A stretch of 53,110 bases of DNA from Spirochaetota bacterium (GTDB lineage: Bacteria; Spirochaetota; UBA4802; UBA5550). The position numbers and the translations under genes are program-made. Positions 41,274-51,654 of this stretch are shown here, one piece after another. The notes beneath the pieces were generated by a model. The model had not been told where the DNA came from. It saw nothing but the letters and a program-made list of their open reading frames with translations, and did not search any database. Location: assembly GCA_003246895.1 (NCBI GenBank), contig QKCL01000032.1, forward strand, positions 1 to 53,110, given 5' to 3'. The stretch's first letter is position 1, and every line of letters starts with the position of its first letter.

Positions 41274-44200
41274 GAGTTTCCAGGAAGACAAGAATCGTTT
41301 TGAAAGTTACATGGAAAAGGCCAAAGATGAGATCAGCCAGGAGGATTGGCAGAAAATAGCAGACATGGCCAGGGAGGAGATGACTGCGGAGTGGGAAAAG
41401 ACTGCGGAGCTTGAATCCAGAAGGTATGAGGAAGAAGGATATTCTGAAGAAGAGATAAAAATTGAGAAAGAGAAGGCTCTTGCCAAATGGAAAGAAGAAC
41501 TCTCAAATGAGACTTCAATGGAGAAGGGCAAATGGCTTGTGGTGAGAGAGAATCTCATTTTTCAGGCACAGGACCTTTCCAGTCTCAGGGCCAAAGTAAA
41601 GGGCATTGAAAATGATGAAACAATAACAGGTTCTGAAGACTGGGACAACAGAGTCAAGGCAACACTTGATTCTGTAAACAGTGATTTTGAGGCAAGGCTG
41701 AAAGTTCTGCTTGATTCAATAAAGGCCAGGGGCACAGCACTGACCGGAAAGGAGAAAGAGGGTTTTGAGCAGGAGATAGAGAGACTTGAAAGTGAATACA
41801 GGGGACAGTTTGTTCTTGAAAGGGACGGTTTTCTGTTTATCGGGAGAAACAAATTTGTTCAGGAACATTTTGGGGATAAGTCCCTCAAGAGTGAGAGTGA
41901 ATCAACAAGTGCAGATAAGGTAACAGAGGAGATAATATCCCAGGTAAAGAAGGATATATCAGATGAAGAGAAAAAGATAGTAACCTATGACTATAATGAA
42001 GAGGGAGCAGGTTCAATAAATTTCAATGATCTGGGTGATAACTGGAAAGACGAAATAAACAAACTGCTCCAGTATGGAATGGACAGGTGGAAGAAGGCTG
42101 GCGAAGACCTGTACCGTGAGATGACCAAATGGAAGAGCGATGCAGATGAAAGCTACAAGACGGCTGATGCAAAATGGAGAGAGGCGTCACTGAGCCTTGA
42201 AAAGGCCAGGCAGGAGTGGGAAGCAAAGATAAGAAATGAGATAGACGAGGGACTCAGGAACTGGCAGCTCCAGGAGGATAAATTAAAGGAGAATATAGAC
42301 ACAGCCAGAGAGGACTTTGAAAACTATCTTGATAATCTTGAGAGTCAGTGGAGCGACCATACTGAGGGCCTTGTGAACATGTCCATAGAGGCCTCAAAGA
42401 TATATGCAGAGGCAATAGATAATATCAAATGGCTTCAGGAGAAGGTAAACACATATAATAATCAGGGATATTTTGGTATTACCGGTGAATTAAATAGCAG
42501 CAGTTCGTCGTTTACGAATTTTCTGAATATTTACAATAGCGGCGAGTTCAAGGCCAGGTTTGAGGCGGCTCAGAATCTGGTTAATTCCTATTTAACAAAC
42601 ATGACACAGACGAGTATAGGTGAGAGGTACAAGTATACTGTTACGTGGAGTGATGACGACGGTACATATTCAAAAATAATCAGGCCTGAATATGCAGATC
42701 ATAAAACCGGAAGCATGGACTATATGTATTATGGAGAGAACGGAGATGATCCAAATGAAATGAATAAATTCATTGGCCATTACTATACTGTCGGGAGTTT
42801 CTATACATATGAATATGCCGGTTATGAAGAGAAGACAGATAGCGACGGGAGATCATATATTGTAGAGAAATACAATGTTAAATTTTATACTGAAGATATG
42901 GTATATGATGCATATGACCTGAAATACGACCGGGCAAATTATGGTTGGAGAAAACAGAATAGACTCCGCGATTCATTCACAGTAACAAATGTAATAACAG
43001 CAGACAGCCAGTACAAGTCTACAAACTTTTACTACAGAACCGAACTTGAGAGATGGAAGAAGATAAAGGACAGTTTCCAGAACATTGCAGTTGAAGCAGA
43101 ACAGTACATGCATAACGGCAACATGCTTGGAGAGGAAGTGGACGGGAATGAACTTCCCGGATATCTCGTGAACAACGGGGATGAAGAAGACCCATATCTC
43201 ATGACAACTGCGGAATACAAACTTAAACTTGCCCAGCAGGAGAAGGATTTCTGGGAGGAGCGTCTGGAAATAGCAAATGCAGTCTATGAATATGCGCAGC
43301 AAAACGGCAGTGACCGTGAAAGCGGTGACGAAACCGTAAAGCGGAAGGAAGACGCAAAGGCAGCAATGGACAGCGCAAAGGAGGATTACGACAATGCGGT
43401 AAAAGAGGTCAATGAAATCGTATCGGCCCTTAAAAAACTGCAGGGCGGAGATGTAACTGACCCTGATTACGGAAAAAGCATTGAGAAACTCACACAGGAC
43501 TATCTTGCAAAGCAGCAGGAACTTGAAGAGTCGCAGAAGAAACTGACAATAGCAAAGGAATCCCTTATTCTTGCGGAAAACATGGAGGATCCTTCATACC
43601 TGAAAGAGGACATAAAGGAGATCCAGGAGAGAATAATTGAGTCAAGGAAGGAGCTTCTTGAAAAGGAGAAGGACTATTATTCCATGCTTGGTGAGAAGGA
43701 ATATGCATCACGCACAGCGGAGTATGCCCTGGCATATGAAACACTTGTCATTGAGCGCGAAAGGGCAGGTGATGCATATGATGCAGCAGTAGCAATTGTA
43801 AAGGGTGAGGTGACAGAGGAGAATCTTAAACTCTGGGCTCAGGGGATTCTTTCGGGTAAGGATAAAATATTCGGAAGCGATGAATACGGCGATGGTGCAT
43901 ATCTTGAAAGTTTGCTTAACAGCTATAATACACTTACCGGAGATGAAAAGGACCAGGCCGGAAATGAACTTGAAAGCTATATATCACAGCTAATGTTTCA
44001 CCTTAAGGCAGATTATATGGTGAAGAGTTATATACTGGAAAAGTCCAGAGACGAGTCATTTGATACCGGGGGTTACACGGAGCAGGGATATGAACCGGTC
44101 CGTGAAAGTTATCTGCAGATGGCTGATATCTCCTCCCAGGCTTTGTCTGTACTTGATGAGGCATTTAATGCAAATGATGGCATGGACTATGCAGCAATTG

Positions 44201-47200
44201 AGACATATATAAAGGATAAAATTCCCGCATATAAATATGGAGATGATAACAGTGAGAATTTAAAACTGGAAACTGCATTGTATATACTTTCAGAAAAATT
44301 CGGGGGTCTCACTGCCGATACATTTGGAAATTACAGGGCAAAACTTGATGATGAGATAGACTTAAACAGCCTTATTAAATCCTTTTATGAAGACAAGGAT
44401 TCATATGAGGCATATGACCCAACAGATTACTACGCAGACCCCACACCCGAAGAACTGAAGATAATTCTAGAATACAACATGCCCGGTTCAAATATCGCCG
44501 GATTTGACTATCTCTATGAAGAGACAGACACAGTGAGAATGGATGAAGCCATATATGACGGGCTCTATTCGTATATTATGGAGAACAGCTATGCTTTTTT
44601 GAGTGTTCAGAAGGAGAATACCCAGGAGGGAGGACTCATAAGTCTTTTTAAATACATTGGTGAGAAATCGAATATAGATTTTGGAGAAATTGAAGATGCA
44701 CAAGAGGCTATTGGAGTATTAAAGAGTCTTTCACCCTTTGAACTGGCCTCGGCAGCACAGTTAATTGAAGATTATATTACAGAAGTGAGAAAAAACGGAG
44801 GCACGGTGCCGGCTTATATTGAGGGAGCCGCTGCTGAAATGAATTCATATATTCTGGAAATTGAAACAGATTCATTCATCAGGGACTACCTTGACGGTGT
44901 TCTTGATGTGGATGTGGAGGAGATATACAACGAGTACAATGCACGTTCAGCCATGATTGAGGAGGTTGAGAATTTTATATACACGGTGAATGATATCTCG
45001 TCATCGGGAACAACGCCATCGTTAAATGAAGCAAAGACAATCATCGCAATGTATGAAGGAACATACACAGGTTTCGATTTCAGTGAAGACGCGAGGAACT
45101 ACATTGAAAGCAGTGAAGACTCTCAGATCAAGGAGATCAGTTCATTTATTGATAAACTTAAAAACTATGTGAAGAAAACTGAACTCATTGAAATGTCCGG
45201 AGCCTTTCTTTCGTCAGGATATGACCCGGCCACATATGCAGATATTGCGGGGCTTTCTGGAGATGACAGAGATGCATTCATGGATTATGTTAAACCGCTT
45301 TATGAAAGAGCAAGGTATGAAACATCCCTTGCAGGTGGTGAGGTTACAACAATAGCAGATTACATCTCATCAAAGGGCCTTACTGGAGAGGATGCAGAGA
45401 GGCTTGAAGGGTACGCACTCATGCGTAATTTCATGAAGTTTGAACAGGAGGGGTATGACAGGGCAGACGCGGCATTTGCTGAATATGTGAAGTATGCGAA
45501 ATTTCAGGATTTTCTTAAAAATTTTGCAAGAAATGACGGTGAAACGGATACGGCATATATCTCCAGAGCAATGTCAGAATATACTGAAACTGACAAGACC
45601 GGACTTTCTGAATTTGCATCAAGGTACCTGTCCGGGGAATCATCGGCCTTTTCATATCTTCCCTCAGCTGTAAAGGTATATGCTGCAGAGCGGGCATATT
45701 ACAATGAGTTTTATGAAAACGTGGATGTCTCGGATGATGATACATTCAGGAGTTTCATGGATGGAATACTCGGCTCATCAGGTTACAGTACAGATGAATA
45801 CAATATTGTAAGGGACTATGCGTCAAGGCTTGATTTTATTTCAGGTTATGACGGCAGCAATGAAGAGGAGTATTTCAAGGATGCGGATATAGACGCTGTT
45901 CTGCTCTTTGAGAAATACATGTCAGGTTCTGACAGTGTTGTAATGGCAGGATATGAATACGGCATATACGGAATAAATTCAATATTTATGACTGACTCAT
46001 ATTATGAGGATTCACTGTTATATGATGATCTGTCTGATTATTCATCCAGTTTTGATTCAATATCTGAAATTCTGTTAAATGACAGAACAGAGTCTGACAG
46101 ATATCTCTACAAGGCCGGAGCCTTGAAGGAGTTCTGGAACGGCAGGGAGAACAGGGACAGCTGGCGTGATTATGCCATGATAATAGACCCCGATGACTTT
46201 GTAAGTGAGGAGAAAGAGGACTCAGACGGAGTCGGAGACGATGGTGAAGAGGAGGAAGATGATACGGAAGATCTGAAACCCCTCTTTGAGTTTACCGGAG
46301 GATACTATGATGTATATGATTCTGAAAGCGGAGATATAAGCGAACTTGCAAATTCAGGAACAATACATGAGAAGGATGGACGGACACTGAGTGAAAACCG
46401 TCTCATAGACAATGCAAACAGGCTTCTTGATATATTTACAGTACTTGCTGCCACAGGCAAAGTGGAAGCGGATAGTGACATAAAGAACGGTACATCAAAA
46501 TTTCTGGAACAGGCTGACATCATATATAATACAGGTGGAACATATGATGCCGACGGGTCAGGGAAATATTCATTTGAGGCGTCACTGAGGGGGCTTGTTT
46601 CAGGATATGAAAGTATGGCAGAGAATCTGCAGACACTTGCTGAAGAAAAATACAGTGAAGTTTCAGGCATGAAAGACGGCCTTGGAGTAACAGAGAGTTC
46701 TCTGGGCAGTAAAAAGAAAAGTTATGACAAACTGAAAGACAGTACAAAAGATGATCTTCTTGAGGCATATGAAAAGGCAAGAGACGAGCATGAAGTGATC
46801 AAGAGAGCCTATGACAGTATGGGAGAGGCCCTCAGACTTGCTCAGGAGAATTATAACAAAAAGAATCAGGAATATATCGACAAGATGGAGGAGATCGCGG
46901 GCCTTTATAATAAATACAAGGGCCTTGAGTTTGAATATGAAAAGGCATATTCAGTGTGGGAATATGCAAATACCCCATATCTTGAAGAGAATACAAAAAC
47001 AGACCCGGGCCTTAATGAGGGAGAGACATCAGGAGGGGGTACAAGCAACTATAGTGAAATCAGTGTACCAGATGCAAAAGACAACTATGAGAGAATAAAG
47101 AAAAAATATGAAGAGGTTCTTGCAGACTACAATGAGAAAAAGTCGGGTGTTGATAATCAGGAGACTGTGGAGAAACTCAATGAGGACAGTGACTATACAG

Positions 47201-50200
47201 AGCTGAAGGATGAATTTGTAAGTGAGAGCCAGTCATTTGTGAGGGTCTCACAAGTAGAAACAAAGATAGAAGAGGACCTTGAGAAGTACAGGCAGGAATA
47301 CGAAACAGCACAGGCAAAATATGAGAATGCAAGGGATGCAATAACTTTTTTTGCACAGATAGAAGATGAAGCAGTCAAGAGTGAGCTTCAGGAGGATCTC
47401 TATCTAATGCTTGCCCACATGAAAACCTCGTCGGATCTTTCAAAATTTCAGAGCGCAATAAAGCTCTACAGCTGTAAATATTACTATGAGCAAAACAGGA
47501 ACGCATGGATTGCCGGAGGAAGCCCTTCAGGCGGAGATTTATATGACAGATACAGATATACCAAAATATATGCGGATCAGTATTATGCCCTTCCGGAATA
47601 TATACAGAAGGATGTGAACAACCTCTATGAGAAGTACAGAACTAATGCCTCTTCTCTTGACAAGATATTCAGCAATTACCACCAGTACATGTACTGGTAT
47701 GAAGAATACAAGTATGCTGCGGACAAGCGAAGGGGATGTTCAAAGTATAATATATCGTGCAAAAGAAGATGGGGAGGCAGAAGGGATTCCCGTGAAAACA
47801 AGTACAATAAATACAGGGCAGCCTGTCAGGGAAGTTATGAAGATATAGATAATACACTTAAAGCTTTCTTCGATGCCAGAACAGAACTTCAGGCGAAGAA
47901 GAAACAGTATGAGGATGTTGCAGTAGTCCGCTACATAAAGGACATAGACACAACAGACAGCTATAACCAACCGGACATCCTTACATATCTGGAGCAGGAG
48001 AGATACGGCCTGACAGATGAAGACCTCTCCCTCATCTATGACAGCCTCACAAAAGATGAAACAACCATAACAGACGACACCGTGAATATCGGTTCCATAA
48101 GAAAGAATATACTGCGTGAAGACCTGAACGGAACAGCTGTGAAGGTGAAGTATTCAGGGGGCTATGTATACATCCTTGATGAGGACGGAAAGCCAACTGG
48201 CGAGAAATATGCAATAGATGATCCCTCAATAAGCCTGCGGAATTCAGATAACAGTTCAGTGGATGACCCTGCAGATGAGGGTATCTACAATATTGTGGAT
48301 CACACATATGATATCAAGGAGGTAATGAATCTCCTGCAAAAGAGATATACAGAAATGCACCAGGCCTCACGAAAAGAACTCATGGACTATGTGAAGAGCA
48401 GTTCGGCAGAGGGGGAACATGACTATACGGTCATGCTCAGGGACCTTGAGAATACATACAATAATCTTAAAACGTTCGCCTCGGAGTTTAACTATAAGGA
48501 AACAGGTGAAAACACGGAAATACGCCAGAAGAGCTATGAAGGGTACGACACCATCGTTCGGGAGATGGTGAACAACGGAGACGGTGAGTCCATACAGGGA
48601 CTGATAATGGAAGAGTACATACGCCAGCACCGGGAGTTCCAGGAACAGAAGTGGAAGCAGCAGCAGGAGAAGTTTCAGGAGAGGAAGGACAGATGGGTAG
48701 ACGTTACTGGTTTTATACTTAACCGGGGACAGCGTGACTGGAGAATTGTACAGAATGATTTTGACGCCAAATGGAAGGCCTGGATAGAGAGGGCAGAGAA
48801 GGCAATTAAGGATGGAGAGATCTGGTGGAAGGAACAGGCCGATACTTTCAATGCGGACATGGAGAAATGGCAGGAGGAGACAACCAATGCCTCGGGCAAG
48901 GAGGCCCTGAAGAAGATATTTGAGGAACTTGAAGGACGCATAGGAAAGTATACAAAGAACATAAATGAAAATGCACCTGGAGCACTGCAGTTTAACATAA
49001 ACCTTGCAAATGTGCTGAAAGACGCGATGTCGAATATATCGGTGTATTCAATAGGGGTGCTCAAAAACAGCCATGAAAACACGGACACAACTGCCGGAAT
49101 AACTGAAATAATGAATTTCGGCCTCACAACAGCGCTCTTTGACAAAAACGCAAAGCAGATGGAAGAGTACAGCAGCGCAATGAGCGTGCTGCAGAACCTG
49201 AAGGTAATAGACATACTTAACGGAATAATTGAAGGGTTCAACAAGCAGCTTGAAGAGGCAAATGAAAATGTATATGAATCGGTGGAGAGAAATCTTGCCT
49301 GGTTCACTGATGACGAGAAGGGAGTATCATATGCATCAGCTCCCTTTATGAGGGATAAGGAAGCAAACAGGTGGACAATAAGGGTTTGTGTTGAGTCAAA
49401 CCTTACAGGTGACAAATATAAAACAAGAAGATTTGATGATTACAAAAATTTTGTAAACAGCACTGTGTTTTTAAAACCCATCAAGGGCCTTGAAGGGAGT
49501 AAAATTGACTTTACAAATCCCGTAGAGTACTCTAATATAGATTCCGACGAACTGCAGATATATGTAAATTTAGAGTCGGAATGGCTGAGCAGAAGCATAG
49601 AAGAGGTCTTTGAAAAGAATGGACTCTTTGAGGAATATGTAGAGGTAGAGTTCGACCGGCTGGGCAGGAAGTTTGGAGAGTATTATCAGGACTGGAAGAT
49701 AGGCGAGCTGCTCAAGGACAAGGGATTATATGATAAACCCATATTCCCACACGGAACAAGCCTGTTCCAGACAGCATCCATAGCAGCGAGCCTTTCAGGA
49801 CAGCCATGGGCCATAGTGGGGGTAAATGCCCTTGCAACAGTAGTGCATGTGCAGGATGGAACAACAGCATCGTGGAACCATGCAGGAACCCAGTTCGGAG
49901 TGGGACTGGCCACAAGTGCAGCGGGAGGATTTTCTCCTCTTGTGACAATGGCAGCATCTTGCATAAAGTATGAAGAGGGCGGAGGAATAGGCTGGAGCAG
50001 GAATCAGTTCAAGCAGGGAGTCAAAGACGGAGTGGTTCGGGGAGCAATAAATTTTGCCTTTAATAATACAGTAATAACAGAGACCCTCATGTCAGGGATA
50101 GATACAGAGGGAGGCTGGACAGACTTCAGTTTTGACAACAATCACTGGGGAGAACACATAGTGACAGGAGTGGCAGCAGGCCTTGCCCAGGGAGGAACAG

Positions 50201-51633
50201 AGGGGCAGCTCCTTGGGGAGATGCTGAAGACTTTAAGTTATAAAATATCTGGCGGAGCAGGGTTTGGGGATGATTTCGCAGATCAGTACGGAAATTTTAA
50301 CTGGAACGCCTTTGATCCCGGAGCAGGAAAACTCGGAAGTTTTCTGGGAGGGCTGTTAAAGACTGAAATAGGCAAGAAATTTGGTCTTGATAAGAAATCA
50401 GACAGCAGAGCACCGGAACCGGATGCAGACCCGTTCGGTGGGCTTGAGAATATACTTGCAGGGTTCTGGTACGGGAACAGGCAGAGTGAAAATGCCTTAA
50501 GCGAAATGCTTGGTGGAGCACTTGGAGACTTTGCAGACTGGACAGGGCTCAGCGGTACAGCACTCTGGGATTTCGGAACGACAGTTGCAGGAGCATTCGG
50601 CGGAGTACAGGATTTCCTGGACAGCAGTATAATTGGTGATACAACACTGGCGAATTTCGGCCAGAGTATGCATAACTTTGTGACACAGGGACAGTTCATG
50701 AGTAATGAGGAACTGGAGGAACAGATGCAGAGAGAGGCAGCAATGCAGCCGGGACAGAGCGAAGTACCGGATGCGGAAAATCCATTTGCACCGAACGCAC
50801 CGGGGGAAAATGAAAGGCCTGATTCTGAAGGAATGAATGATGCTGTGAATAAACAGCGCTTACAGGAGATGGAACAGAGCATAAATGATCGACAGCTGAA
50901 AATTGTAAGTGATATTAAGGACACTGTCAGGAATGGAGGCAAGGTAACAAATGAACAGCTAAAGGAATTGATGGATACAATTCAGCAAAAAGATAATGGC
51001 ACACTTGCGAAAGAAATTTTTGATGCAATTAAAAATGACAAAGACGCATTTGCAAGACTCGCAGGTCAGGCTTTTCCTAATGGTAAAATAAAAAATATGG
51101 ATTTAAATGATCCTCAGTTACTGGAAAAGTTTTCACAGTATATTGCCAAAAATGGTTGTGTCCTTGCAACACTCTATGCGCAGCTTGTGTTGACTGGAAT
51201 GGATGGAGTTCCCGGAAATTTCGGTGATTTCTACAAGAAGCTCTTTACAACAAAGGATAAAAAGGGCAACTATCTGATAGACCATGTTAACCAGAAGGTA
51301 TCTACACAGACCATTGTAGATGCCATTGTAGGAGAAGGCAAAATTCAGGTAGTCGGTTATGGTCTGGGGTACACTGGTGACAGTTATAGTAAGCAGGATG
51401 TATTTGATACACTTTCGAATCTAGCTGGTACTGATATTCAGTATGTTACTGTAAGAAAGGATAATGGAGTCCATAATATGCTGCTAAGCAATAGTGGTGA
51501 TACTTGGGACACATATGATACAGGAAGAAAGATTCGTGGTACACATAGGCCATACGGTACAGATTATACAGACTATATACGTAAAGATAATATACGATCA
51601 TTCTATTATCTAAGAAGATTAATTAGAAAATAA
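41173..51633 (+). CDS. Giant coiled-coil surface protein with C-terminal cysteine-peptidase-like domain
   Basis: A 3486-residue exported protein, signal segment about 5-30, CGGAG nine bases before ATG. A helical coiled-coil N-third includes a Trp-rich block (about 290-395). Irregular helical repeats rich in Asp/Glu/Tyr run to about 1670, followed by an acidic tract (1677-1701), more coiled coil (1810-2075), a basic Cys-containing patch (2185-2220) and a second Trp-rich block (2477-2576). A conserved-looking globular region (2620-2850) leads to a Gly/Ala-rich hydrophobic stretch (2856-3076) and a Pro/Asn linker (NPFAPNAPGENERP). The last 250 residues have NGCVLATLYAQL (C3329, Q3322 seven before), H3434 and an Asp (D3446 or D3449), as in C39/papain-like folds. 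It recalls the Leptospira TIGR04388 family; this is memory-based. Composition drops in the last 800 bases. Confidence 0.75.
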   Translation: MNLRKIIFAAIPCLILVFLLVMPDRLLYGDIRFKSFQEDKNRFESYMEKAKDEISQEDWQKIADMAREEMTAEWEKTAELESRRYEEEGYSEEEIKIEKEKALAKWKEELSNETSMEKGKWLVVRENLIFQAQDLSSLRAKVKGIENDETITGSEDWDNRVKATLDSVNSDFEARLKVLLDSIKARGTALTGKEKEGFEQEIERLESEYRGQFVLERDGFLFIGRNKFVQEHFGDKSLKSESESTSADKVTEEIISQVKKDISDEEKKIVTYDYNEEGAGSINFNDLGDNWKDEINKLLQYGMDRWKKAGEDLYREMTKWKSDADESYKTADAKWREASLSLEKARQEWEAKIRNEIDEGLRNWQLQEDKLKENIDTAREDFENYLDNLESQWSDHTEGLVNMSIEASKIYAEAIDNIKWLQEKVNTYNNQGYFGITGELNSSSSSFTNFLNIYNSGEFKARFEAAQNLVNSYLTNMTQTSIGERYKYTVTWSDDDGTYSKIIRPEYADHKTGSMDYMYYGENGDDPNEMNKFIGHYYTVGSFYTYEYAGYEEKTDSDGRSYIVEKYNVKFYTEDMVYDAYDLKYDRANYGWRKQNRLRDSFTVTNVITADSQYKSTNFYYRTELERWKKIKDSFQNIAVEAEQYMHNGNMLGEEVDGNELPGYLVNNGDEEDPYLMTTAEYKLKLAQQEKDFWEERLEIANAVYEYAQQNGSDRESGDETVKRKEDAKAAMDSAKEDYDNAVKEVNEIVSALKKLQGGDVTDPDYGKSIEKLTQDYLAKQQELEESQKKLTIAKESLILAENMEDPSYLKEDIKEIQERIIESRKELLEKEKDYYSMLGEKEYASRTAEYALAYETLVIERERAGDAYDAAVAIVKGEVTEENLKLWAQGILSGKDKIFGSDEYGDGAYLESLLNSYNTLTGDEKDQAGNELESYISQLMFHLKADYMVKSYILEKSRDESFDTGGYTEQGYEPVRESYLQMADISSQALSVLDEAFNANDGMDYAAIETYIKDKIPAYKYGDDNSENLKLETALYILSEKFGGLTADTFGNYRAKLDDEIDLNSLIKSFYEDKDSYEAYDPTDYYADPTPEELKIILEYNMPGSNIAGFDYLYEETDTVRMDEAIYDGLYSYIMENSYAFLSVQKENTQEGGLISLFKYIGEKSNIDFGEIEDAQEAIGVLKSLSPFELASAAQLIEDYITEVRKNGGTVPAYIEGAAAEMNSYILEIETDSFIRDYLDGVLDVDVEEIYNEYNARSAMIEEVENFIYTVNDISSSGTTPSLNEAKTIIAMYEGTYTGFDFSEDARNYIESSEDSQIKEISSFIDKLKNYVKKTELIEMSGAFLSSGYDPATYADIAGLSGDDRDAFMDYVKPLYERARYETSLAGGEVTTIADYISSKGLTGEDAERLEGYALMRNFMKFEQEGYDRADAAFAEYVKYAKFQDFLKNFARNDGETDTAYISRAMSEYTETDKTGLSEFASRYLSGESSAFSYLPSAVKVYAAERAYYNEFYENVDVSDDDTFRSFMDGILGSSGYSTDEYNIVRDYASRLDFISGYDGSNEEEYFKDADIDAVLLFEKYMSGSDSVVMAGYEYGIYGINSIFMTDSYYEDSLLYDDLSDYSSSFDSISEILLNDRTESDRYLYKAGALKEFWNGRENRDSWRDYAMIIDPDDFVSEEKEDSDGVGDDGEEEEDDTEDLKPLFEFTGGYYDVYDSESGDISELANSGTIHEKDGRTLSENRLIDNANRLLDIFTVLAATGKVEADSDIKNGTSKFLEQADIIYNTGGTYDADGSGKYSFEASLRGLVSGYESMAENLQTLAEEKYSEVSGMKDGLGVTESSLGSKKKSYDKLKDSTKDDLLEAYEKARDEHEVIKRAYDSMGEALRLAQENYNKKNQEYIDKMEEIAGLYNKYKGLEFEYEKAYSVWEYANTPYLEENTKTDPGLNEGETSGGGTSNYSEISVPDAKDNYERIKKKYEEVLADYNEKKSGVDNQETVEKLNEDSDYTELKDEFVSESQSFVRVSQVETKIEEDLEKYRQEYETAQAKYENARDAITFFAQIEDEAVKSELQEDLYLMLAHMKTSSDLSKFQSAIKLYSCKYYYEQNRNAWIAGGSPSGGDLYDRYRYTKIYADQYYALPEYIQKDVNNLYEKYRTNASSLDKIFSNYHQYMYWYEEYKYAADKRRGCSKYNISCKRRWGGRRDSRENKYNKYRAACQGSYEDIDNTLKAFFDARTELQAKKKQYEDVAVVRYIKDIDTTDSYNQPDILTYLEQERYGLTDEDLSLIYDSLTKDETTITDDTVNIGSIRKNILREDLNGTAVKVKYSGGYVYILDEDGKPTGEKYAIDDPSISLRNSDNSSVDDPADEGIYNIVDHTYDIKEVMNLLQKRYTEMHQASRKELMDYVKSSSAEGEHDYTVMLRDLENTYNNLKTFASEFNYKETGENTEIRQKSYEGYDTIVREMVNNGDGESIQGLIMEEYIRQHREFQEQKWKQQQEKFQERKDRWVDVTGFILNRGQRDWRIVQNDFDAKWKAWIERAEKAIKDGEIWWKEQADTFNADMEKWQEETTNASGKEALKKIFEELEGRIGKYTKNINENAPGALQFNINLANVLKDAMSNISVYSIGVLKNSHENTDTTAGITEIMNFGLTTALFDKNAKQMEEYSSAMSVLQNLKVIDILNGIIEGFNKQLEEANENVYESVERNLAWFTDDEKGVSYASAPFMRDKEANRWTIRVCVESNLTGDKYKTRRFDDYKNFVNSTVFLKPIKGLEGSKIDFTNPVEYSNIDSDELQIYVNLESEWLSRSIEEVFEKNGLFEEYVEVEFDRLGRKFGEYYQDWKIGELLKDKGLYDKPIFPHGTSLFQTASIAASLSGQPWAIVGVNALATVVHVQDGTTASWNHAGTQFGVGLATSAAGGFSPLVTMAASCIKYEEGGGIGWSRNQFKQGVKDGVVRGAINFAFNNTVITETLMSGIDTEGGWTDFSFDNNHWGEHIVTGVAAGLAQGGTEGQLLGEMLKTLSYKISGGAGFGDDFADQYGNFNWNAFDPGAGKLGSFLGGLLKTEIGKKFGLDKKSDSRAPEPDADPFGGLENILAGFWYGNRQSENALSEMLGGALGDFADWTGLSGTALWDFGTTVAGAFGGVQDFLDSSIIGDTTLANFGQSMHNFVTQGQFMSNEELEEQMQREAAMQPGQSEVPDAENPFAPNAPGENERPDSEGMNDAVNKQRLQEMEQSINDRQLKIVSDIKDTVRNGGKVTNEQLKELMDTIQQKDNGTLAKEIFDAIKNDKDAFARLAGQAFPNGKIKNMDLNDPQLLEKFSQYIAKNGCVLATLYAQLVLTGMDGVPGNFGDFYKKLFTTKDKKGNYLIDHVNQKVSTQTIVDAIVGEGKIQVVGYGLGYTGDSYSKQDVFDTLSNLAGTDIQYVTVRKDNGVHNMLLSNSGDTWDTYDTGRKIRGTHRPYGTDYTDYIRKDNIRSFYYLRRLIRK

Positions 51634-51654
51634 TATTTTAAGGAGATTAAAAAA

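Noticed and set aside
48675-50942. Long minus-strand open frames opposite the giant gene (48675-49415 and 50283-50942)
   Set aside because: They mirror the codon bias of the giant gene, have low-complexity Ser/Phe/Pro-rich translations and no ribosome sites or family features.
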